A stretch of DNA of 64,000 nt, from contig SVIW01000001.1 of NCBI GenBank assembly GCA_015069295.1, forward strand, positions 161,493 to 225,492, in the 5' to 3' direction. The stretch is from Clostridiales bacterium (lineage in GTDB: Bacteria; Bacillota; Clostridia; Christensenellales; Borkfalkiaceae). The notes beneath the pieces are model-generated. The model did no database searches. It saw nothing but the letters and a program-made list of their open reading frames with translations, and was not told the DNA's origin. Of this stretch, positions 27,604 to 35,370 are shown one piece after another (within the stretch, counting starts at the first letter, position 1; each line of letters opens with the position of its first letter). Made by a program: the position numbers and the translations under genes.

Positions 27604-28514
27604 TATTCATCCCCCTTTCCTTCCAACAAACGGCGTACGCCCAAGGTCAACGGGAAGGCAATCAACGTACAAACGATACCCAACGCGCTTGCATACGTAT
27701 ATTGGTCCGGTCCACCGTGGAGGTCGCTTTCGACGAGAATAAACAAATAATACCCGATGGTATAATCTGCTACTTCTGCCCCGTCGCCTATAAACGCATA
27801 AATGTTTGCTTGGTTCGTAAATATCGTTGCAACGCTCGCAATCAAGAAGGTAGAAATGGTAGGCAAAATCATCGGCAATACGATGGAGAAGAACTCGCGT
27901 ATCGTCGATACGCCGTCCACCTTCCCCGCCTCAATAATTTCAGGGGGAATCTGCGACATAGCCCCCGTATTGATGAGAAGCTGCGTACCAAAGCAAATCC
28001 AAACGTTATAGAAAATAACGGTCGGTAAAAACGAATTTTGCAACAGTGTGAACTCGGGTGCCGAACCCGTCAGCGCCTCCGTATACCCCGGTATCGCTTC
28101 GTTTACGAAAAACTTGAATACCAAAACGAGCAGGATAGAGGGCAAAACCGAGGGCAAGAACAAGAAAAATTTGAAGGTTTTACTGAGAATCCAGCCCTTG
28201 TAAATATAATAGGAAAATACGAGTGCAAGGAAAGTTCCCAATACCGCGGTAAATATCCAAACCACCAACGAATTTTTCAAGGCAACCCAAATCGTGGGCA
28301 TATTAGCCCAAATTTCCGAGAAATTCGCCCACGGGTTGGAGTCAAACACGTAATCGCCATAGCCGTCGTAGGATTGGAACGCCATCATTATACTGTTAAA
28401 GTTTACGTAAAAGTAAAAGATAAGTACTTGAATGATGGGCAAGGCAATCAAGGCGAGATAAAAGATAAACTCGCCTTTGCTGCCCCTATGTTTCTTTCTG
28501 TTAAGCGTTTTCAT
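27603..28514 (-). CDS. Carbohydrate ABC transporter permease, MalF/UgpA-type
   Basis: The protein has about six membrane helices in 303 residues and the EAA loop EAGKVDGVSTIREFFSIVLP. It lacks the large extra domain of enteric MalF, as is usual in Gram-positive CUT1 systems. It overlaps the next permease by one base and follows the solute-binding protein by 21 bases. Substrate is inferred as an oligosaccharide from the mannosidase-rich neighbourhood. Confidence 0.93.
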   Translation of the reverse strand: MKTLNRKKHRGSKGEFIFYLALIALPIIQVLIFYFYVNFNSIMMAFQSYDGYGDYVFDSNPWANFSEIWANMPTIWVALKNSLVVWIFTAVLGTFLALVFSYYIYKGWILSKTFKFFLFLPSVLPSILLVLVFKFFVNEAIPGYTEALTGSAPEFTLLQNSFLPTVIFYNVWICFGTQLLINTGAMSQIPPEIIEAGKVDGVSTIREFFSIVLPMILPTISTFLIASVATIFTNQANIYAFIGDGAEVADYTIGYYLFILVESDLHGGPDQYTYASALGIVCTLIAFPLTLGVRRLLEGKGDE

Positions 28515-28535
28515 AAAAACGTGCCTCTTCTATGA

Positions 28536-30218
28536 TTATTTTAACGTAGACCACTGATCTTTTTGATAGGTATACAAGCCGTTGAAGAATTGCGCCGACG
28601 TTGCCGTCTTATTTTGGAAAGCAGTGAAAGGATTGTTCATTACCCTTCCGTCAACCTTCGCCGTGGAGAACCATATACCTTCCGTGAAGTTGGAAGGATT
28701 TTTAAGAACCAAAGATTCGGACGAATAAGGATAGATTACCTTCGCCTGCGCTCTCATATCAATCAACGTCTTACCAAAGTGGGTTGCGTTCGCTCTATCT
28801 TCTTTGCTTACTTCATAGTTCAAGGATCTGGGAATAGAGGTCGAAGCGCTAAATTTAGACATTTCCGAATCGGTATGCAAGAAGCGCATAAATTCTTTTG
28901 CAAGTTCCATATTTTCACAAGACTTATTGATAAATCCGAACGAGCTGTTTGCGGAGAACATCGTTTGACGACCCGCTTCCTGACCGGGCGCTTTGGGCAT
29001 AGGCAAAAGACCAAAGCGTCTGCTGCCCTTCGCTTCGCCCTTGAACTCTTCCATATCGTTAAATACCTTTTCCGCTTCGTTTTCCCACCATACGCCTTCC
29101 GCTAACATTGCGTAACGCAAGGAACTATATTTACTGGAAACAAATTTTTCTTGCGCCACGAGATAATCGAAGGTGTTATAGGTGCCGCCGGTATATTTCG
29201 GCTCACCAAACAACTGTTCTTGCAGCCAAAGCGCGTAATATTTACCCGCTTGTTTTTGCAATTCGTACGCGTTGCTCGGCTGGATATCCTTATATTCGAA
29301 TTCAAGGCTGCCGTCCGAATTAATCGATTTAACGAGTTTTACGTCGTCGCCCGTGAGGGTATAGTTTACCTTAAACGCGTCGTAGCCTTCATAATCTACC
29401 GCCGCCGAACGGAAGGCTTTGGTAACGTAATCAACGTACTGCCCCGAATAGCAGAAAGGCGCGTACCCGGATTTCCCTGCAATATATTCGCAAAGGTCAA
29501 TAAGCTGCTGATAGGTTGCGGGAAGACCGTCGTCGTAGGTATTAGGAAGCCCGTCGGGACCGTCGGATTTTTTCTCTTCAAAAGTCTTTCTATCGGCTTC
29601 CGTTGCGTTCTTCTTTAACTTTAAGGGATTGCCATTATCGTCAACGTAGAAACCTTGTTCTTCAAACAAATCTACGTCGTAGATAAAGCCGTAGAATCCG
29701 TCGTAGAAAGGAATCATATAATAGTTCCCGTCTTTCGCCGTAAGATAGTCTTGGAAGGAAGCGTCCAGCTTGCTTTCAATCGTAACGGGAGTACCGTCCG
29801 AATTGACTTCGCCGTAATCTTCCAAAGAAGCCTTTACGACGTCCGTAATATTCGCTACTTTGTCTTGGTTGATGAAGGTATAATATTCGACGCTTTCGGT
29901 GAAATACACATCCTTATCCAACGATTTTTCCCCAATGGTCGAGCCTGCGTATTTATCGCTGGCGGAAACCATAATGTTAACGCCCGTTCTGCCCTCTTGG
30001 AAGTGGGTAGAATTCTTATGCATCTCGGTAAAGCGCGCTGCCGCTTCTTTCAACCACGCCTCGCCAACGCCGCCGTCGTAAGTAGCAACGGTAAGGTTTG
30101 CCTTCGTGGGGTCGTACCCTTCTTCCTCTACGACCGTACCGCAGCCGCTAAATACGCCGCAAGTCGACGCGCCAATTACGAGCGTTGCCGCCAATGCCGT
30201 TATCTTTTTAAATTTCAT
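28536..30218 (-). CDS. Extracellular solute-binding lipoprotein (family 1, sugar ABC transporter)
   Basis: A lipobox FSGC (Cys26) anchors the protein outside the membrane. It is 560 residues, longer than the 420-450 usual for this family and similar to the long LplA-like oligosaccharide-binding proteins of Clostridia. The binding-protein fold is indicated by NLTVATYDGGVGEAW at the start and LAKEFMRFL and MFSANSSFGF motifs near the C-terminal lobe. The start overlaps the preceding surface-protein gene by four bases (ATGA), so the two are coupled. The ligand is not readable; mannose-containing glycans are the inference. Confidence 0.9.
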   Translation of the reverse strand: MKFKKITALAATLVIGASTCGVFSGCGTVVEEEGYDPTKANLTVATYDGGVGEAWLKEAAARFTEMHKNSTHFQEGRTGVNIMVSASDKYAGSTIGEKSLDKDVYFTESVEYYTFINQDKVANITDVVKASLEDYGEVNSDGTPVTIESKLDASFQDYLTAKDGNYYMIPFYDGFYGFIYDVDLFEEQGFYVDDNGNPLKLKKNATEADRKTFEEKKSDGPDGLPNTYDDGLPATYQQLIDLCEYIAGKSGYAPFCYSGQYVDYVTKAFRSAAVDYEGYDAFKVNYTLTGDDVKLVKSINSDGSLEFEYKDIQPSNAYELQKQAGKYYALWLQEQLFGEPKYTGGTYNTFDYLVAQEKFVSSKYSSLRYAMLAEGVWWENEAEKVFNDMEEFKGEAKGSRRFGLLPMPKAPGQEAGRQTMFSANSSFGFINKSCENMELAKEFMRFLHTDSEMSKFSASTSIPRSLNYEVSKEDRANATHFGKTLIDMRAQAKVIYPYSSESLVLKNPSNFTEGIWFSTAKVDGRVMNNPFTAFQNKTATSAQFFNGLYTYQKDQWSTLK

Positions 30219-31666
30219 CTTCTTTCTCCTTCACTTTTTTTCTTTTTTATCATCACCAGCGCGGCAAATACCAAAACGCCGAATAATGCGCCATATCCAC
30301 CGATTGTACCAGAGCAGCCCTCTTCCTCTGCCGTCTCGTCGATTATCGTCGTCGAGCCTTGGTTTTTATTCGGTTTGTTCGAACCGTTGGAAGAGCCGTT
30401 TTGGTTATTCTTTTCTTCCTCTTCCCATTCTCCCTTGGTTTTCAAATCGTTGATACGCGAAGCGTAAAGTGCTTGCAACGCGTCCACTTCGTCGTAGGAG
30501 GTTGCCGCCTTAATTGCGATTTTGCCTTCTTGGATTAACATTTCGCGCTGCGTGCTTTCCTCTTCCCGATAAATCTCGTCCGCGCACACCTCGTCAAGGC
30601 TTGCCGCCGCATTCTCTTGATAGTCGACAAAACCCGCTTTTTCTTCTGCCGTAAGCACGTTGCTTGCCGCAAGCTTAATAGCAACGAGGGCGTCGTCTAC
30701 TTCGCTGACGGTGCTTGTTTCTTGGATAATTCTGCTCCCCTCGGTTTGGATAAAGAGCAATTTATCCCACTCCGCCTCTTCATAATCTACCGAAGAGAAC
30801 CCTGCAAAAAACAGGTCAAGCTCCGCTTGGGCTTCCGTTTTTTTCGTAGCAAGCTGCGCATACCCCTCTTTGGTCATTATCTTAGCGAGATTTTTATTAA
30901 ATTCGTCCATTACGTCGTCTATGGCAAGCTGCGTAACACTCTGACGAATTTGCGTTTTTACCGTAGCAATCAGCGCGCTAATTTGCGCCTGCTCGGTCTC
31001 GTAATACAAATCCAAATCAATCGCGTTGAGAGCATCCGTTGCCGCCGCACGGCTTTCCGCTACGGTATACGGCATTTCTACAAACTCCGTACCGTTGTAG
31101 TAGAACGCTTTATCCGTCGTCGTTTTATACATAACGGGCGTACCTTCAAGCCCCCCTGCTACGTACGCTTCGCTGGGGAAGGTCGTACCTGCGGGAATAT
31201 GAATAACAAACCCGAACTCTAACACGTCTAAGGTAGAACGATGCGCTACCGTACCCTCGAACATAATGGGACCGACCTCAAATCCGTTCCAGTATATATA
31301 CTGCTGAACAAACTCAACGCCTTGATCGTTCATTTGTCCGAAATTCTTCCAATACGTAACGTCCTCCGACAAATAAGTGCTTATATCCCCTTCCCAGAAT
31401 TCGCATCCCCAAGGAATACAATCGCCGTAGTCGCTTTCCTCTAATCGGAAACCTAAAAATACTACGTTTTTGGGGTTGGTATGTTGGACAAACACAATCT
31501 TCTCTACGTCCGTTTCTTTATACGTAACGGTTTCCGTCTCTTCTGCCAACGCACTATTACGTTTCATAGAAGAGGATATAGGGAAGACCGAAACTATAAG
31601 TACCGCCGTTACAATCAACGCTATAACGGCAAGCCATTTGGTTTTAACCGCCTTTAATAATCTCAT
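30215..31666 (-). CDS. Surface protein with helical repeats and Cys-type C-terminal anchor tail
   Basis: The 483-residue protein has a signal peptide (about 1-42), an unrecognised beta-rich domain (50-200, Trp- and Tyr-rich) and two or three alpha-helical FIVAR-like segments (205-425). An Asn/Ser/Lys spacer and a tail follow: GCSGTIGGYG, a hydrophobic stretch, then KKKKSEGERR. The tail looks like a sorting signal but has no LPXTG; the conserved element is GCSG. The next upstream protein ends in the same type of tail. It is the first gene of the transporter operon by coupling, behind a hairpin at 31712-31738. It may bind glycan and pass it to the transporter. Confidence 0.78.
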   Translation of the reverse strand: MRLLKAVKTKWLAVIALIVTAVLIVSVFPISSSMKRNSALAEETETVTYKETDVEKIVFVQHTNPKNVVFLGFRLEESDYGDCIPWGCEFWEGDISTYLSEDVTYWKNFGQMNDQGVEFVQQYIYWNGFEVGPIMFEGTVAHRSTLDVLEFGFVIHIPAGTTFPSEAYVAGGLEGTPVMYKTTTDKAFYYNGTEFVEMPYTVAESRAAATDALNAIDLDLYYETEQAQISALIATVKTQIRQSVTQLAIDDVMDEFNKNLAKIMTKEGYAQLATKKTEAQAELDLFFAGFSSVDYEEAEWDKLLFIQTEGSRIIQETSTVSEVDDALVAIKLAASNVLTAEEKAGFVDYQENAAASLDEVCADEIYREEESTQREMLIQEGKIAIKAATSYDEVDALQALYASRINDLKTKGEWEEEEKNNQNGSSNGSNKPNKNQGSTTIIDETAEEEGCSGTIGGYGALFGVLVFAALVMIKKKKSEGERR

Positions 31667-31711
31667 ACTCGCCTCTATTTCTTATCCACATTTTGCCGTT
31701 TGCGTTCCGTA

Positions 31712-31738
31712 GCGGAACGGGCGCTTTGCCCGTTCCGC
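31712..31738 (-). other. Perfect 11-bp hairpin between two surface-protein genes
   Basis: GCGGAACGGGC and its complement close a five-base loop in the 87-base gap between two minus-strand genes. There is no U-run, so it may set relative expression by RNA processing or attenuation, not termination. Confidence 0.6.
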
Positions 31739-31753
31739 CGCGGAATACCTACA

Positions 31754-34700
31754 TCAATCTTCTTTTTTCTTACGAAGTACCATTGCAACCGCTGCAACCA
31801 TTACGCTGCCCGCTGCAAGACCTGCGCCGATAGCGCCCGAACAACCGGAAGATTCTTCCTCGTCTTTCGAAGATTCTTGTTTTTTAATCTTTTCAACGCT
31901 ATTAACGTTTGCCTTATACTGCGATACTGCCGCGTTGATCTCTGCTTCCGTCGTAGCAACGTCGATGGCTGCTAACGCTTCTTCTACGTACCCGTAAAGT
32001 TTTGCTGCCGCCTCGTCCGTGTACTGCGTGAAATCAAGTCCCATATAGTTCGTGCGTACTTCTTCTTTTGCGTTTTCTTTCATCGCCGCAAAATCCGCCG
32101 CGATTGCGTCATCCGAAAGCAATACCTTATCCATTTCAACTTTTGCCGCCGCAACGATAGCCTTGATTTGGTCTTCGTTGCCAAGGTTATTATCGATATC
32201 CGCTTTTGCGTTCGAAATGATTTCTTGAATCTGCGTCCATTCTTTTTCTCTATAATCGCTTTCGTTCTTATAGCCGTCGAGCTCTGTTTTCGCCGTCTCT
32301 GCAAACGCTTCGTCTGCGTCTACCTGCGCCGCCGTCTTCACTGCGTCCATTTCTGCTTTCGCTTTGGCAACGACCTCGTTGATTTGCTCTTCATAACCAA
32401 TCAGCTCGTCGATTTGGACTTTTGCGTTTACAATAATTTCTTGAATCATCACCCATTCCGCTTCTTTATAATCGCTTTCGCTCTTATACGCTTCAAGGTC
32501 TGCTTTCGCCGTCTCCGCAAACTGTTCGTCTGCGTCTCTTTCCGCCGTCGTCTTTACTTCGTCGATTGCCGATTTTGCATTAGCAACCGCTTCGTTGATT
32601 GCCGTAATTGACTCGCTTGCCTCGATTTCCTCGATTGCCGCGTTTACCAACGCTTGTACCTGCGCCCAATCTTCTGCACGATAATCACTTTCGCTCTTAT
32701 ACGCAGCGATTTCCGCTTTTGCATCTTCTTGTTTTTGATCGAAGATTGCGTCGGATTCTTCTTTCGTTACAACTTCGTCCAAAGCCGTCTTTGCCGCTTC
32801 AAACGCCGCGTTTACAGCGTCTTCCGTGGTTGCTGCGTCAATATTCGCCTTACCTTCTTCTACGATTTTGTTCAAAGCCGCAACTTCCGCTTCGTAATAG
32901 TCCGCGTCTACGAAAGTCGTTCTGTATTCGTCCAAAGCAGCCTTCTTCTCCGCTTTAATGATATCCATTTCATTTTCCCAAGCGCTACCGTTAAAGATGA
33001 AGGTGCTTTCCGTGATTACGTATTTAGTTTTCGCTGCTACGCTGTAAAGCGTACCGCCAATCGTAAATACGTCTCCCTCTTTCGCCTTTAAGCCCAAGCC
33101 GATATAAATCGTGTTGTTCGGGGATTTGATGTCTTCGCTGGGCAGGTTATTATCGTTAATCTTCAAACCGTAACCGCTGCCTGCGAGGAAATAGAATCTA
33201 TCGTCCCAATTGTTTACAGCCAACTCTCCGCCGTCTGCTCTTCTCAAATAGAGCACGTTTGCCGCACAACCATTCGCCAAGATAAGCGAGCCGATTTCAT
33301 AGGTAGTGTATTCTACGTACTTCTCCCACTTGCTACCCGACCAAACGAATTTCGTTTCGTTGATTACGTATTGGATGTTTTGGTTTGCGCAGTAGAAAGT
33401 ACCAGCAATCGTAATCACGTCGTTTGCATTCAACGCATCAAACGAGAAATACAAGCCGTCGCCCGTACTCTGCATTTCGTATAAAGCAGCGTCCTCTCCG
33501 TTTATTTTCAAACCGCCTTCTTTTACCGTGAAGGGATTATTCCAAGCCTGGAAAGGCAATGCTTCGCCGTCCGCTCTTTGCAAATACAAAACGTTGTTCA
33601 TCCCGCTTGCACCGCCTACGCTGGTATTTACGTGGAACTCCAACGTACCGATTTCGTGCGTAACAACTTCGGTTGCCCCGCCTTCTCTGTAGGGCACCCA
33701 AGCCGAGCCGTTCCATTGCAACTGAGAATTTTCAAAGACGATTTTCTTCGCCGTGGTATCGTTGTAATACGCGCCGTCGATCGTTAAGATATCGCCTTCG
33801 TTAGCCTCTACACCCAAAGCAATAAAGAAGGAGCCGGGTTGCTTGATATCCGTCGTGGAAAGCTGCGTATCGTTCAGTTTCAAACCGTCGCCGCTGCCAA
33901 CCTCGAAGGTGTATACGTTGTCCCAATCCCCTGCGCCAAACGAGCTGCCGTCCGCAGGAATTACGTAAACAGTCGTTGCGTTGCTGGACGCTTCCGCCAA
34001 AATTTCGTCTACGTTATAGACCGTATATTCTACGGGATCAGGATCGGGTTCGGGATCAGGTTCGGGATCAGGTTCGGGGTCAGTTACGCCATACGTTACC
34101 CAAGCCGTGCCGTTCCATTGCAACTGAGAATTTTCAAAGACGGTTTTCTTCGCCGTGGTATCGTTGTAATACGCGCCGTCAATCGTCAAGATATCCCCTT
34201 CGTTAGCCGTTGCGCCCAAAGCAATAAAGAAGGAGCCGGGCTGCTTGATATCCGTCGTAGAAAGCTGCGTATCGTTCAGTTTCAAACCGTCGCCGCTGCC
34301 AACTTCAAAGGTATATACGTTGTCCCAATCCCCTGCGCCAAACGAGCTGCCGTCCGCAGGAATTACGTAAACAGTCGTTGCGTTGCTGGATGCTTCCGCT
34401 AAAATCGCGCTGACGTTGTAGACCGTATAATTTACTTCTACTTTTTCTTTATAGGGCTCCCATTTGCTGCCCGTCCAAGTAAATTTACTTTCCTCGATAA
34501 CGTATTTTACATTCTGGCTTTCGCAATAGAATGTACCGCCAATGGAAACCACGTCGCCCGCGGAGAGCGCCTCGAATCCCCAATAGAATCCGTCGCCCGT
34601 ACTCTTAATTCCGCTCGGCGTTTTCTGCGTACCGTTTACTCTAAAGCCGTCGCCGCTTTCATATACGAAGGCGTAATCCCAACTTAAAATAGGCAATGCC

Positions 34701-35287
34701 TCGCCGTCCGCTCTTTGCAAGTATAACGTATCGTTAAGCCCACTTGCGCCGCCTACGGTACTATTTACATGTAAAGACAACGCGCCGATATTGTGCGTGG
34801 TCGCTTGCGTTTCAGGCGCTTCTACGTACGTTTCCCAAGCAGAACCGTTGTAACGCAAACCACAGTTTTCGAAAACATATTCTGCGCCAGACGACTCATG
34901 GCGGAACGTACCGTCCAAGACTACGATATCGCCTTCAACCGACGGTACTTTTAAATCGATATAAAAATCATTGGGTTGCTTGACGTCGTACCAATCAAGT
35001 TTTGTTCCATTTAACGTCAAACCCGTACCCGAACCTTCCACAAAGGTTAAGGCGTCCCAATTGTTGACAATCTTACTCATGCCGTCTTGGTACGCATTGA
35101 TAACCGTATCCGTTGACTCCAACGCGGTAAGACTGGTTATCGTAGCCGTTTGCGAAGCCTCTGCCGACACCGCGTAAGGCGCGGTAACCGCGTCATCGAT
35201 TGCCGCCATGCCAACGCCAAAGCAAGCCACGCCGCAGCTTGCAGCCAGTAAGCACGCTAATAATTTTGCTTTTTGTTTTTTCATCAT
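31754..35287 (-). CDS. Giant surface protein: six beta-modules, five helical repeats, GCSG anchor tail
   Basis: This 1177-residue protein has an unusual Cys-containing signal peptide (about 1-45). Six tandem modules of about 110-120 residues follow; each ends in a Trp-containing segment such as LQWNGSAWV and includes LYLQRADGEALP or TVYVIPADGSSFGAGDW. A DPEP repeat linker separates modules 3 and 4. Five FIVAR-like helical repeats of about 75 residues follow (AEIAAYKSESDYRAEDW is typical). The tail is SSGCSGAIGAG, hydrophobic residues, RKKKED. AAGGAGG precedes the start. The same module type is found eleven times in the 2217-residue protein, so the two are paralogous in part. I infer a cell-wall glycan-binding role. 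Confidence 0.8.
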   Translation of the reverse strand: MMKKQKAKLLACLLAASCGVACFGVGMAAIDDAVTAPYAVSAEASQTATITSLTALESTDTVINAYQDGMSKIVNNWDALTFVEGSGTGLTLNGTKLDWYDVKQPNDFYIDLKVPSVEGDIVVLDGTFRHESSGAEYVFENCGLRYNGSAWETYVEAPETQATTHNIGALSLHVNSTVGGASGLNDTLYLQRADGEALPILSWDYAFVYESGDGFRVNGTQKTPSGIKSTGDGFYWGFEALSAGDVVSIGGTFYCESQNVKYVIEESKFTWTGSKWEPYKEKVEVNYTVYNVSAILAEASSNATTVYVIPADGSSFGAGDWDNVYTFEVGSGDGLKLNDTQLSTTDIKQPGSFFIALGATANEGDILTIDGAYYNDTTAKKTVFENSQLQWNGTAWVTYGVTDPEPDPEPDPEPDPDPVEYTVYNVDEILAEASSNATTVYVIPADGSSFGAGDWDNVYTFEVGSGDGLKLNDTQLSTTDIKQPGSFFIALGVEANEGDILTIDGAYYNDTTAKKIVFENSQLQWNGSAWVPYREGGATEVVTHEIGTLEFHVNTSVGGASGMNNVLYLQRADGEALPFQAWNNPFTVKEGGLKINGEDAALYEMQSTGDGLYFSFDALNANDVITIAGTFYCANQNIQYVINETKFVWSGSKWEKYVEYTTYEIGSLILANGCAANVLYLRRADGGELAVNNWDDRFYFLAGSGYGLKINDNNLPSEDIKSPNNTIYIGLGLKAKEGDVFTIGGTLYSVAAKTKYVITESTFIFNGSAWENEMDIIKAEKKAALDEYRTTFVDADYYEAEVAALNKIVEEGKANIDAATTEDAVNAAFEAAKTALDEVVTKEESDAIFDQKQEDAKAEIAAYKSESDYRAEDWAQVQALVNAAIEEIEASESITAINEAVANAKSAIDEVKTTAERDADEQFAETAKADLEAYKSESDYKEAEWVMIQEIIVNAKVQIDELIGYEEQINEVVAKAKAEMDAVKTAAQVDADEAFAETAKTELDGYKNESDYREKEWTQIQEIISNAKADIDNNLGNEDQIKAIVAAAKVEMDKVLLSDDAIAADFAAMKENAKEEVRTNYMGLDFTQYTDEAAAKLYGYVEEALAAIDVATTEAEINAAVSQYKANVNSVEKIKKQESSKDEEESSGCSGAIGAGLAAGSVMVAAVAMVLRKKKED
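33708..34435 (-). repeat. Two near-identical module-coding DNA repeats
   Basis: Bases 33708-34036 and about 34110-34435 are near-identical copies, 402 bases apart, coding for modules 3 and 4. Between them is a short GGATCAGGTTCG-type repeat that codes for the DPEP linker. This points to recent duplication or gene conversion. Confidence 0.85.
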
Positions 35288-35321
35288 TTACCTCCTTGCA
35301 TTGCAATTGTAAATTTTTATC

Positions 35322-35351
35322 ATTATAGCTAAACGAAAGGTTTAACTTTAA
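35322..35351 (-). promoter_or_regulatory. Possible promoter of the 1177-residue surface protein gene
   Basis: TATAAT (35327-35322) lies about 35 bases before the start, with a weak TTAAAG (35351-35346) 18 bases upstream, in the gap behind the GH38 gene. The -10 box is clear and the -35 box is poor. Confidence 0.5.
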
Positions 35352-35370
35352 TTTTTGTTTTATGCGCCCA

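Noticed and set aside
34030..34085. GGATCAGGTTCG-type tandem repeats as a possible regulatory or satellite element
   Set aside because: They are in frame and encode the DPEP linker of the surface protein.
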